The notes: generated by a model from the letters alone, not told the origin. A stretch of 64,000 nucleotides of DNA from Streptomyces venezuelae (GCF_008642355.1 NZ_CP029193.1:3062001-3126000), one strand, 5' to 3'. Positions 52,863-63,557 are shown, counted from the stretch's first letter. Translations and numbers: made by a program.

Positions 52863-53669
52863 GTGTTCTCGTTCTCTCGTCTCACGCGCTCCCAGGCCCT
52901 CGCTCTCTGCGCCCTGCCCGTCGTGGCTCTGCTCGCCGTCGCCGGGCTGGCGCCGTTGCCGTTCGCCGTGGCGCAGCCCGGGGGGACCGCCGACGTGCTC
53001 GGGAAGCACGAAGGGAAGCCCGTCCTGACGGTCAGCGGCGTGGCCACCCGGGAGACCCGTGGTGAGCTGCGGATGACCACCATCGTGGCCACGGGCCCGC
53101 AGATGGACGTGTACCTCGGCGATGTCATCGACGGATGGTTCCGGAGCGACCGGGCCGTGATGCCCAAGGACTCCGTCTACCCCGTCGGCGACGACGTCGA
53201 GGAGGTCGAGAAGCACAACCTCGGTGACATGCGGAAGTCACAGGACGCCGCCACGGACGCGGCGCTGAACTACCTCAAGGCGAACGGTGTCGACGACACC
53301 GACAAGGTGAAGGTCAAGGCCGACCTCGGGAAGATCGGCGGGCCGAGCGCGGGCCTGTTCCTCTCGCTCGGCATCATCGACAAGCTCGACGGCGACGGCA
53401 GCGGCGGCGACCTCACGGGCGGCCGCAAGATCGCGGGCACCGGCACGATCACGGCCGACGGCAAGGTGGGCCCGGTGGGCGGTGTCGCCCTCAAGACGCA
53501 GGCGGCGGGCCGCGACGGCGCCACGGTCTTCCTCGTCCCGGAGGCGGAGTGCTCGGACGCTCAGGCCGAGCTGCCGAAGGGCCTGCGACTCGTCCCGATC
53601 ACGACGCTGAAGGGAACGGTCGACGCGCTGCGGGCGCTGGAAAAGGGCGGGAAGGTCCCGAGCTGCTGA
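52863..53669 (+). CDS. Secreted/membrane-anchored Lon-type (S16) protease domain protein
   Basis: A 268-residue protein with an N-terminal hydrophobic anchor or signal (ALALCALPVVALLAVAGLAP) and a C-terminal S16 Lon protease domain. The catalytic serine is residue 162 in GGPSAGLFLSLGI and the lysine is residue 211 in GGVALKTQAA; the Ser-Lys dyad is therefore intact, but there is no AAA+ ATPase domain. It resembles extracytoplasmic YlbL-type S16 proteases but lacks the usual PDZ domain. The start is GTG 52863. The substrate is unknown. Confidence 0.9.
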   Translation: MFSFSRLTRSQALALCALPVVALLAVAGLAPLPFAVAQPGGTADVLGKHEGKPVLTVSGVATRETRGELRMTTIVATGPQMDVYLGDVIDGWFRSDRAVMPKDSVYPVGDDVEEVEKHNLGDMRKSQDAATDAALNYLKANGVDDTDKVKVKADLGKIGGPSAGLFLSLGIIDKLDGDGSGGDLTGGRKIAGTGTITADGKVGPVGGVALKTQAAGRDGATVFLVPEAECSDAQAELPKGLRLVPITTLKGTVDALRALEKGGKVPSC

Positions 53670-53808
53670 CGAGCCGCAGCCCCAACTCGACGAGGCGCCA
53701 GCCCACTTGAGCGCGGAGGCGGCGACGCCTCACCCGGCGGGGCGGGGCCGCGCGACGTAACCGTTCGGCGCGCTCCTCGTGCAGCATCAGATGCACGTCA
53801 GGGTGCAT
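53599..53808 (-). CDS. Small protein following the ArsR-type regulator
   Basis: A 69-residue protein MHPDVHLMLHEERAERLRR followed by an Arg-rich helix and GWRLVELGLRLVSS. The H-P-D-x-H-L-x-L-H-x-x-R-A start and the GWxLVELGLRLV block are a recurrent pattern of small actinobacterial proteins after helix-turn-helix regulators. ATG 53808 is 14 bases after the regulator stop, with GGAGC upstream. The last 71 bases overlap the convergent S16 protease gene, so the tail sequence is antisense to it. Function unknown. Confidence 0.6.
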   Translation of the reverse strand: MHPDVHLMLHEERAERLRRAAPPRRVRRRRLRAQVGWRLVELGLRLVSSSGPSRPFPAPAARRPFPSAS

Positions 53809-53821
53809 GGTTCAGCTCCTC

Positions 53822-54436
53822 TCAGGCGTCCCCGGCCGGTGCCGGGCGGGTCGGGAAGATGTGCGAGTGGACGCGCACCTGCGCCACGTCCGGGGTGCCC
53901 TCGGGCGGGGGCGTGCCGCGGTAACTCTCCATGAGCGCTTCGACTTTGCGGCTCAGTTCCGAGGCCTGGGCCGGGGACAGGGTGAGGGTGTAGTCGCTGG
54001 TGTCCGCCGCCTCGTCCCACGCGGACGACCACTCGTGCCGTGTCGCGATCCACGTGGTCACCTCTTGGGCGCGCTGCGTCGCGTACTCGTACAGGAGCGT
54101 ACTGAGCGCGGCCTGCACCTCCGGGTTGGGGTCGCGGATCAACTCCTCGTCGGTACGCGTGCCCTGGTGGGCGGAGCGCCACCACCGCTCCCGGCCCTTG
54201 TTGCGGTCCGGGTCGTCCTCGACGAAGCCGTACTCCGCGAGCTGCCGCAGGTGGTAGCTGGTCGCTCCGCTCGACTCGCCGAGCCTGGCGGCGAGTTGGG
54301 TCGCCGTGGCCGGGCCGTCGTGGCGCAGGGAGGTGAGCAGGCGCATCCGGAGCGGGTGCGCCAGGCCCCGCAGGGAGCGGGGGTTCAGGTGGTGGACGTT
54401 CCGGGGGCGGGCCCCGGAGCGGTCGTCTTCCGTCAT
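53822..54436 (-). CDS. ArsR/winged-helix transcriptional regulator
   Basis: A 204-residue protein with an N-terminal winged helix of the ArsR type (NPRSLRGLAHPLRMRLLTSL, ATQLAARLGESSGATSYHLR) and a C-terminal helical region with no visible metal-binding cysteines, so it is unlikely to be a metal sensor. ATG 54436 fits the conserved part; the longer start at 54484 would lie inside the operator palindrome. It is downstream of the oxidoreductase gene on the same strand and followed by the small MHPDVHL protein gene. Confidence 0.88.
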   Translation of the reverse strand: MTEDDRSGARPRNVHHLNPRSLRGLAHPLRMRLLTSLRHDGPATATQLAARLGESSGATSYHLRQLAEYGFVEDDPDRNKGRERWWRSAHQGTRTDEELIRDPNPEVQAALSTLLYEYATQRAQEVTTWIATRHEWSSAWDEAADTSDYTLTLSPAQASELSRKVEALMESYRGTPPPEGTPDVAQVRVHSHIFPTRPAPAGDA

Positions 54437-54454
54437 GCCCCTCAGCGTAAGCAT

Positions 54455-54496
54455 GCAAAGACTCCGTTGCAACGGTTTTTGCAACGGAGTCTTTGC
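54455..54496. promoter_or_regulatory. 18-bp-arm palindrome with four TTGCAA boxes upstream of the ArsR gene
   Basis: GCAAAGACTCCGTTGCAA and TTGCAACGGAGTCTTTGC form perfect 18-bp arms around CGGTTT. The arms themselves contain TTGCAA-like hexamers at both ends. It lies 19 bases before the ArsR start. It may be an autoregulatory operator; a role as terminator for the oxidoreductase gene is also possible. Confidence 0.7.
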
Positions 54497-54548
54497 AACT
54501 CGTCGGGCGTCGCCGCGCCGCGCTGCGGCACAGAGCAGCCGCCGGACT

Positions 54549-55637
54549 TCAGTTCGCGACGGTGAGCACGATCTTTCCCTGGATGTGCCCTCGGGCGGCC
54601 CGCTCGTGCGCGGCCCGCGCGTCCGCGAGCGGGAACGTGCTGTCGAGTGTGACCCGCACCGCTCCCGCGTCGATCAGGCGGGCCAGTTCCGCGAGTTGCG
54701 CGCCGTTCGACCGGACCTGGGTGAGCGTGACCGTGATGCCCAGCTCCGCGTTCTCGGCGTCGTCGAAGTCGCCGAAGTAGACGGGGAAGAGGGAGCCGCC
54801 GCGCTTCAGCGTGCGCAGGAATCGCTTGCTGCGCGGGCCTCCGACCGCGTCCAGGACGAGGTCGGCGTCGCGGACGACGTCCTCGGCGCGCTCCTTGGTG
54901 TAGTCGATGAACTCGTCCGCGCCGAGATCGCGCAGGAACGCCTCGTGGGTGCCGGAGGCCACGGCGATGACGCGCGCACCCTTCCACTTCGCGAGCTGCA
55001 GGGCGAGGTGCCCCACGCCGCCCGCGGCGCCGTTGACGAGGACGGTGGTGTCGCTCGCGAGCGGGATCGGGCGGTGCCGGGCCTCCTGGAACGGCGAGGG
55101 GTGATCGTGCCCGAGCTCGATCAGGTACTGCCATGCCGTGAGCCCGGACATGGGCAGGCCGGCGGCGTGCGCGTGGTCGACCGTGGCCGGCTTGTGGGCC
55201 AGGTCGGCCACCGGGGCGGTGACATACTCGGCGTACGCGCCGCTCTGGAGAGCGGCGGGGAAGCGCAGCAGGCCGATGACTTCGTCTCCTACGGCGAAGC
55301 GGTGGGCGCCGGAGGCGGCGTCGGCGCCGTCGCCGCCATCGGCCTCGGGGCCGAGGGCCTCCACTACGCCGGAGACGTCCGTTCCCGGGATCAGGGGGAG
55401 GTGGAACGGGGGCTTCAGCTCGGGCGGCACGTCGGGCATTCCCTCACGCGCGTACCAGTCGGGAGGGTTGAGCCCGACCGCGTGCACGCGGACGAGCACC
55501 TCGCCCGGCCCCAGTTCGGGGATCGGCACGTCCTCGTGGCGCAGGACTCCGGGGGCACCGAACTCGTGCAGCCGAATCGCCTTCATCGTGCGGGGCTTCG
55601 GGGTGGACACCGTGGTGGGCATCGGGTTGGCCGCCAT
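54549..55637 (-). CDS. NADP-dependent zinc-free alcohol dehydrogenase/quinone oxidoreductase
   Basis: A 362-residue MDR-superfamily oxidoreductase. The N-terminus TMKAIRLHEFGAPGVLRHED and VRVHAVGLNPPDWY are typical of the quinone oxidoreductase branch; the nucleotide-binding loop is VLVNGAAGGVGHLALQLAKW. No catalytic zinc cysteine/histidine pair is evident. ATG 55637 has GGAGAGAAACG. It is divergent from a TetR gene, with 21-bp operator repeats between, so it is probably under TetR control. Confidence 0.92.
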   Translation of the reverse strand: MAANPMPTTVSTPKPRTMKAIRLHEFGAPGVLRHEDVPIPELGPGEVLVRVHAVGLNPPDWYAREGMPDVPPELKPPFHLPLIPGTDVSGVVEALGPEADGGDGADAASGAHRFAVGDEVIGLLRFPAALQSGAYAEYVTAPVADLAHKPATVDHAHAAGLPMSGLTAWQYLIELGHDHPSPFQEARHRPIPLASDTTVLVNGAAGGVGHLALQLAKWKGARVIAVASGTHEAFLRDLGADEFIDYTKERAEDVVRDADLVLDAVGGPRSKRFLRTLKRGGSLFPVYFGDFDDAENAELGITVTLTQVRSNGAQLAELARLIDAGAVRVTLDSTFPLADARAAHERAARGHIQGKIVLTVAN

Positions 55638-55684
55638 CGTTTCTCTCCTGCTCGTGCCGCGGGATACGCTCATCCGGACCAACG

Positions 55685-55734
55685 ATCCACATAAATGGAC
55701 CAGTGATCCGAATATATGGACCACTGATCCGGAT
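55685..55734. promoter_or_regulatory. Direct 21-bp operator repeats between oxidoreductase and TetR genes
   Basis: Two full direct repeats, ATCCACATAAATGGACCAGTG at 55685-55705 and ATCCGAATATATGGACCACTG at 55706-55726 (21 bases each), plus partial copies on either side (GGACCAACG before, ATCCGGAT after). The period of 21 bases, two helical turns, would place successive regulator dimers on one face. Located 44 bases before the TetR ATG and 48 bases before the oxidoreductase start. Confidence 0.75.
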
Positions 55735-55769
55735 AGTCAAGCGGTCGAGGAAGGGCAGGGCAGGGACAG

Positions 55770-56315
55770 ATGCGGGCCGACGCCAGGAAGAACCGCGACC
55801 ATGTGCTCGCCGTAGCGGGCGCCGCCATCGCCGAGCAGGGCGTCGACGTGGCCCTGCGCGACATCGCGCGCCGGGCCGACGTCGGGCTCGCGACGCTGCT
55901 TCGGCACTTCCCCACGCGCGAGGCGCTGCTCGACGCCCTGCTCCGCACGGGTTTCGACGAACTGACGGAGAAGGCGTGTGCGTTGGAGACGTCGGGTGCG
56001 CCCGGGGACGCTCTCGTCTCCTGGCTGCGGGACGCCGTCGCGTGGACGACCGAGTACCGGGGCGTGACGGTACTGATAGCCGCCGCGATCGAGGAGCCCG
56101 AGTCCGCGCTCCACGCGTCGTGCGTGGCGCTGCGCGCGGCGGGGGCGCGGTTGCTCGTGCGTGCGCAGGAAGCGGGGGTGGCGCGGGGCGATATCGACGG
56201 GGCCGACCTGTTCGCGCTGGTCGCGATGCTCGCCTGGCTCGGCGACCAGCCCTCGCTCGCGCCCCGCGCCGACCACCTCTTCGACGTCGTCACCGGCGCG
56301 GTCAGTCCGCGCTGA
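55770..56315 (+). CDS. TetR family transcriptional regulator
   Basis: A 181-residue TetR protein with an N-terminal helix-turn-helix (AEQGVDVALRDIARRADVGL, ATLLRHFPTREALLDALLRT) and an all-helical C-terminal ligand domain. ATG 55770 is preceded by a GGCAGGGA segment. It is divergent from the oxidoreductase gene across a 133-base region holding the operator repeats; autoregulation plus control of that gene is the natural reading. Confidence 0.93.
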   Translation: MRADARKNRDHVLAVAGAAIAEQGVDVALRDIARRADVGLATLLRHFPTREALLDALLRTGFDELTEKACALETSGAPGDALVSWLRDAVAWTTEYRGVTVLIAAAIEEPESALHASCVALRAAGARLLVRAQEAGVARGDIDGADLFALVAMLAWLGDQPSLAPRADHLFDVVTGAVSPR

Positions 56316-56375
56316 GGACGCTGTTCCGGGCTCGCGGACGGTGCGTGCGTGCGCGCGTGCGCGTCCTGTCCGCGG

Positions 56376-57683
56376 CTTCGGTGGGCCTGCGCCTTCGACG
56401 GTTGCCGGGGCCGCCCGGGGTTTTGCGGAGTGTGGCGGTTCCGGGCCGGCAGTAAAGGGCGCTTCCTTCGGTCGCGTCGGCTGCGCCGATTCCGCTGCGC
56501 TCCACCCTTGACTCCCGTCCCTCCACCGCGAGCTGCCTCTTGACCCGGACGGCCAGGGGTGGGGGCAACGGGGACCGCTGGGGCAGTCATCGGCTTTCGC
56601 TGCCGGGTGCGGCCCGGTCCATCGTGGCCGACGGCCAGGGTTGCGTGACCGCCCGCCGCGCGGCCGAGCCGCTCGGGTCATCCGCTCGCGCTGCCGGGTG
56701 CGGACCGGCTCATCGTGAGTCGCCCTCACTGTCCGGGGTGGGACATCCGCTCTCGCGGCCAGGTGCGGACCGGCCCAACGTGGGCGGGAGCAATACTCGA
56801 TGAGCTGTGGCCCGGGGGGCGCCGCGCCCTCCGGCACCTACTTTGGGAAAGTTGCGAATGGGTTGGCCGCGCGCTCCCTTCGCAGACCGAGTGCGCCCCT
56901 GGCCCGCCTCGGGTCGGGCCGCCCCTCCCCTGGCACCTACTTTGGGAAAGTTGCGAATGCGTTCACCGCACGCCCCCCTGCCAAGCCGCATACGCCCCCC
57001 AATGCGCTGGCTCACCGCGCCAGATTCGTGAGGCCGGTGACGCGGGAGGCGGCGCGCGGGGAGTGAGAAGGGGGGCGCGCAGTGTGCCGGTTCGCAACTT
57101 CTCCAAAGTAGGTGCCGGAGGGGGCAGCCCGAACCAAGGAAGGCCAGCCATGGGGGCGCATTCAGTCTGCCGAGGGGGGCGCGTGGCCCGCCGCTTCGCA
57201 ACTTTCCCAAAGTAGGTGCCGGAGGGGGGGCAGCCCCCGACCGGAACACAGCTCATCGACCATGACTCCCGCCCACGATGAACCGGACCGCACCCGGCAA
57301 CGCAAGCCGATGACCCGACCCGAACCGTGAGGGCGGCTTGCGTTGGGACGGGCCGCACCCGGCAACGCGAGCCGATGGCCCGAGCGGCCAAGCCGCGCGG
57401 TAGGCGGGCCCGTGACCGTGACCCGCCGCCCACGATGGACCGGGCCGCACCCGGCAGCGAAAGCCGATGACTGCCCCAGCGGTCCCCGTTGCCCCCACCC
57501 CTGGCCGTCCGGGTCAAAGGTCAAGTCGCGGTGGAGGGACGGGAGTCAAGGGTGGAGCGCAGCGGAATCGGCGCAGCCGACGCGCAGCGCAGCGGAGCGC
57601 CCTTTACTCCCGGCCCGGAACCGCCACACTCCGCAAAACCCCGGGCGGCCCCGGCAACCATCAAAGACACCGGCCCACCGAAG
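56376..57683. repeat. Large inverted-repeat element 2 (gene-free)
   Basis: A 1.3-kb structure centred near 57026. The tips pair: CTTCGGTGGGCC at 56376-56387 with GGCCCACCGAAG at 57672-57683, continuing through GGTTGCCGGGGCCGCCCGGG and 150 bases of near identity. Inside lie, in mirror order, the same tandem 65-90-base modules as element 1 and four copies of the motif GGCACCTACTTTGGGAAAGT: direct at 56830 and 56930, inverted at 57091 and 57195, placed symmetrically about the centre. The right arms of elements 1 and 2 are nearly identical over about 175 bases. The few open frames here are shadows; inverted motif copies end them as FATFPK-stop. No supported gene. Confidence 0.9.
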
Positions 57684-57906
57684 TCACCGCTGAGGGGGCG
57701 TACGTGGCGAGGCGATGGAGACTGTGTCCCGCACGGCTCCACCGCTCCACCGCTCCACCGCCCCCGTACGCCCCATTCGTGAACGGCACATGGCAGTCCC
57801 GTTGCAGCACCCCGTGACCGCTTGAGGCGGCCGCACGACCACGGCTACGTTCAACGAGTCAGGTCGACGAGATGAGACGCGTCACGTCGAGTCGAGTCGA
57901 CGACTT
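57684..57906. other. Region between inverted-repeat element 2 and tRNA-Cys
   Basis: Contains three direct copies of CTCCACCG (57737-57760) and a 10-bp inverted repeat GGGGCGTACG (57695-57704) / CGTACGCCCC (57765-57774) around them. No gene; the last 60 bases presumably hold the tRNA promoter. Confidence 0.5.
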
Positions 57907-57978
57907 GGCCGTGTGCCCGAGAGGCTCAGGGGCTGGACTGCAAATCCAGTAACGCGGGTTCGAATCCCGCCACGGCCT
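57907..57978 (+). tRNA. tRNA-Cys (anticodon GCA)
   Basis: The acceptor stem GGCCGTG pairs with CACGGCC; the anticodon arm CTGGA-CTGCAAA-TCCAG presents GCA; the T-arm is GCGGG-TTCGAAT-CCCGC. The discriminator base is T and no CCA is encoded. It follows inverted-repeat element 2 by about 220 bases. Confidence 0.94.
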
Positions 57979-58016
57979 CTTGCCCGACCGTGGTACCCCA
58001 CGGGGCCCGGGAGGAG

Positions 58017-58556
58017 TTATTTCACCCGGGCCTCGTCCAGGCCCGCGAGGATCGCGTCCACCGTCTCCTCGACCGTCAACTCCCCGCTGTCCAGCCGGAG
58101 TCCGAGCCGAGGCGTCTGCTCCCGCAGGATCGCGTCCAAGTCGTCGACGGTCCACGCGCCGTACCCCGTCTTGCCGCGGGCGGCCTCGCGGGCCGCGACC
58201 ACTTCGGGGCGTGGGGCGAGCACGACGACGTAGGCAGGGCGGGTGCGGACGAGTTCCACGTACGCCTTCAACTCCTCGCCCAGGATCACGTCCTGGACGA
58301 CGGCGGTGAACCCGGCGTAGGCGTAGGCGTCGGCGGTGGACGCCGAGAGGCGGTAGCGCAGGCGGAGTTGGGCCTCGCCCTCGCCGCCCGGCACACCCTC
58401 GTACGGCACTCCGCCCGACACGATCATGCGGCGGAACGCGTCCCCCCGCACGTGCGCGGCCCGCGGCAGCCGCTCGGCCAGCGCCTGCGCGACCGTGGAC
58501 TTGCCGGACGCCATGATGCCGGTGACGACGACCACCGCGCCCCCGGCGGGCGTCAC
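58017..58556 (-). CDS. P-loop nucleotide kinase-like ATPase at the end of the xdh operon
   Basis: A 179-residue P-loop protein: Walker A in VTGIMASGKSTVAQALAERL, then HVRGDAFRRMI and QDVILGEELKAYVELV, resembling small kinases of the AAA_33/zeta-like type. No toxin signature or antitoxin is present, so a phosphotransferase role is more likely. GTG 58556 overlaps the upstream molybdenum-subunit stop as GTGA. Position in a molybdenum hydroxylase operon suggests a role linked to that enzyme or its substrate; unproven. Confidence 0.85.
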   Translation of the reverse strand: MTPAGGAVVVVTGIMASGKSTVAQALAERLPRAAHVRGDAFRRMIVSGGVPYEGVPGGEGEAQLRLRYRLSASTADAYAYAGFTAVVQDVILGEELKAYVELVRTRPAYVVVLAPRPEVVAAREAARGKTGYGAWTVDDLDAILREQTPRLGLRLDSGELTVEETVDAILAGLDEARVK

Positions 58557-60861
58557 GTCGCGACCGCCGCCTGGGGGCGGATCGGGAGGCGGTTGACCGG
58601 GCGGCCCGTCGCCGCGCGGACCGCCGAGGCGATGGCCGCGGGGGACGTCACCACCGGGACGGCGCTGGCCGCCTTCGCGCCGAAGGGGGCCACGACGTCC
58701 CGTTCCTCCACCAGCTTCACGATGCGGATGTCCGGGGTGTCCAGGGCGGTCGGGAGGGCGTAGCCCGTCAGGTCGGGGTGGCGGACCAGGCCGCGGGGGG
58801 TGCGGAGGTTCTCCGTGAGGGCCGCGCCCACGCCCTGGGTGACGCCCGCCTCGATACGGGCCTTGAGCTGGGCGGGGTTGAGGATGCGGCCCACGTCCTG
58901 GGCCACCGCGAGCTCCACCACCCGTACCGCGCCGATCTCGATGTCGACGTCCACGACCGCACGGATCGCGCAGAACGCCATGCCGACGAACGCGTCGCCC
59001 TGCCCGGCCTCGTCCAGCGGCTCGGTCGGGTGGGGGCGGCACTGGGCCGTGGCCCAGAGCTCCTTGCCCTCCAGGGCCTCCGTGACGGTCGTGGAGAGCA
59101 CACCGTCGTACGAGGTGATCTTGCCGTCGGTGATCTGGAGCAGCTCGGTGGACATGCCGAACTTGTGCGCGAGGGGCTGGAGGAGCTGTGTGCGGACCAT
59201 CTTCGCCGCGCGCTCCACCGCGCCGCCCGACACCCACGTGTGGCGGCCCCGGCAGCTCGGTCCGGCGGGCGGCTGGTCCGTGTCGACGGGGGCGACCCGC
59301 ACGTCCTCGATGCCCAGGGTCTCCTGGACGATCTGGCGGGCCAGCGTCGTGAAGCCCTGGCCGGTCTCGACGGCCGCGCAGATCACCGTCGCCCCGCCGT
59401 CATGGACCTTCACCGTGGCCGTGGACACCTCGTCCGTGCCCTCGGCGCCGAGGAGCTGGACCATGCCGAGGCCGTAGCCGACGCCGCGCCGGACGGCGGA
59501 CGGTTCGCCCGCGCCCTCCGGGCCGCCGGGGAGCAGCCACTCGTCCTCGGGGGTGTCCTTGGGCAGCTCGGGCAGCGGTGCGTCCCGCACGGCGGCGAGG
59601 AGTTCGGCGACGGGCGCGGGGCACGTCACCGTCTGGCCGGTGGGCAGGATGTCGCCGGTCGCCATGGCGTTGCGCAGCCGCAGCTCCGCCGGGTCGACGC
59701 CCAGCTTCTTGGCGATCTTGTCCATCTGGGCTTCGTAGGCGGCGCACACCTGGAGCGCGCCCTCGCCCCGGACGTGGCCGGAGGGCGGATTGTTCGTACG
59801 GACCGCCCAGCCCTCGATGAAGGCGTTCGGCACGACGTACGGGCCGCAGGCGAAGGAGACCGCGGCGGCGAGCGCCTCCGACGACGTGTCCGCGTAGGCA
59901 CCCGCGTCGAGCAGGATCTGCGCCTCCACCTTCACGAGGCGGCCCTCGGCGTCCGCGTGGTGGCGGTAGCGCAGGAGCGTGGGATGGCGGTGGGCGTGGC
60001 TGAGGAAGGACTCCTCGCGGGTCGCGGTGAGCTTGACGGGGCAGCCGGTGCGCAGCGCCAGGAGCCCGAGCGGGAGCTGGAAGCCCGCGTCCTCGCGGTC
60101 GGCGGTGGCGCCCGGCACGCCCGTGACGACGACCTTCACGCGGTCCGGGGTGATGTCGAAGCAGGCGGCGGCCCGGTCGCGGTCGGCGTGCGGGTCGGTG
60201 GAGGCGATGTACAGCTCCACGCCCCCGTCGGGCCGCGGCACCGCGAGCCCCGCCTCCGCGCCGATGGGCGCCGGGTCCTGCCGGCCGATGCGGTACAGGC
60301 CCTCGACGACGAGTTCGCCCGCCGCCTCCGGGTCGCCGTGCCGCAGCGGGATGTGGCGGATGAGGTTGCCGTCGGGGTGCAGCGGTTCGGCCTCGAAGGC
60401 CTTCTCCGGGTCGGTGACCGGTTCGAGCACCTCGTACTCGACGATGACGGCGGCGGCGGCCATCCGCGCGGTGTCGGGGTGGTCGGCGGCGACGGCGGCG
60501 ATGGGCTCGCCGTGGTGGCGTACGACGTCGGAGGCGAAGACCGGGCGGTCCGGGGTGCGCCGGCCGTGCAGCGGTTCGCCCGGTACGTCCTCGTGCGTGA
60601 CGACCGCGCGGACGCCCGGCATCTCCAGGGCGTGGCTGGTGTCGATGGAGACGATGCGGGCGTGCGCGTGCGGGGAGCGCAGGACCGCCGCCCACAGGAG
60701 GCCCTCGGCCCACAGGTCGGCGGCGTAGGGGAACGTGCCCTCGGTCTTGACCCGGGACTCCGCGGACGGCAGCGACGCGCCGATGCCGCGCGGCGGCTGC
60801 TCGGCCGCCGCGGCCTGGCGGTCGGCGGTGGCGGGCGTGGTCGCGGTGGTGGCTTCGGTGG

Positions 60862-60865
<4 letters not shown>
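58553..60865 (-). CDS. Xanthine-dehydrogenase-type molybdopterin-binding subunit
   Basis: A 770-residue large subunit of a molybdenum hydroxylase. Aldehyde oxidase/xanthine dehydrogenase a/b hammerhead at the start (SRVKTEGTFPYAADLWAEGL), molybdopterin-binding parts SHAHRHPTLLRYRHHADAEG, GHVRGEGALQVCAAYEAQMD and ICAAVETGQGFTTLARQIVQ, and the region around the catalytic Glu (GVTQGVGAALTENL). It oxidises purines or aldehydes; the exact substrate is not set by the sequence. It starts at GTG 60865, overlapping the [2Fe-2S] gene stop by GTGA. Confidence 0.94.
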
Positions 60866-62651
<1,786 letters not shown>

Positions 62652-62655
<4 letters not shown>

Positions 62656-63557
62656 GACAGCGCCCTCCCCAGTGCTCGTCGGGCCAGCGCGGCGACGGTG
62701 CGCCGCAGGTGCAGTACCGCGGGGGCCAGCGGCTGTTCCGTGCCGTCGGCCGCCGGGGGTTGGTCGGGAATGCAGGCGGTGGCGACGTACTCGCCGAAGG
62801 CGGTGACCGCCTCCGGGACGAGGCTGCCCCGCTCGCCGTCCCAGTCGATCAGGGAGGCCACCCACTCCTCGGCCTCCAGCGGACGCAGCGGCATGGGCGC
62901 GATGGCGCCGACCGCGCACCGCACCCCGCGCCGCGCGGGGTCGAGGACGAGGGCGACGGAAGCCGTGGCCCGGCCGGGTCCGGTCCGTCCGGTCGCCTTG
63001 AGGAAGACCTGGGGGGCGTGCAGCAGCGGTACGCGCACGAAGCCGATGAGTTCGCCGGGGCGGAGCATGTCCATGCCTGCGAGCAGGTGCGACACGGGGA
63101 TCTCGCGGCGGGCGCCGCCCGGTCCCGCGATGATCAGCACCGCTTCGAGCGCGGCGAGGACGGGCAGGGCGTCACCGGTCGGCGCGGCCGACGCGATGTT
63201 GCCGCCGAGGGTGCCCGCGTTGCGGATCTGGGGCGGCCCCGCGGCGCGCGCGGCGGCGGCGAGGGCGGGGATCAGCGCGGCGAAGTCGGGGCGGCCCATG
63301 CGGGCGTGGGTGAGACCGGCGCCGAGCAGGGCGTGGCCGTCCTGGTACTGCCAGCCGCGGATCTCGCTGATGCGGCCGAGGCCGACGAGCGCGGCGGGCC
63401 GCAGTTGTCCCGAATTGACCGAGGACATGAGGTCCGTGCCGCCGGCGACGGGCACGGCGGCGGGCATGGCGGCGAGCGCCGCCACTGCCTCGTCCAGCGT
63501 GGCGGGCAGCTTCACCGATTGCGGTGTCTGCGCCGCCTGCGGTGCGTGCGTGGTCAA
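62652..63557 (-). CDS. FAD-binding subunit of molybdenum hydroxylase
   Basis: A 301-residue CO-dehydrogenase-flavoprotein-type subunit. FAD-binding blocks VPVAGGTDLMSSVNSGQL and IRNAGTLGGNIASAAPTGDA are intact, followed by the C-terminal domain (AVGAIAPMPLRPLEAEEW). It transfers electrons from the iron-sulfur clusters. I start at TTG 63557 (GGAAGGGGC upstream at good spacing); ATG 63602 is an alternative with 15 further residues. It is the first gene of the operon, and its stop overlaps the [2Fe-2S] start (GTGA). Confidence 0.9.

Noticed and set aside
56715..57249. Apparent genes in inverted-repeat element 2 ending FATFPK
   Set aside because: Same reasoning as element 1; the common C-terminus is explained by the repeated motif.
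44369..57683. A composite transposon or insertion sequence bounded by the two inverted-repeat elements
   Set aside because: No transposase or integrase frame is present in either element or the block, and no target-site duplication was recognised; mobility stays a hypothesis.
58017..58556. Zeta-type toxin assignment for the P-loop protein
   Set aside because: It has a kinase-like P-loop, but no epsilon antitoxin gene and a position inside a metabolic operon.
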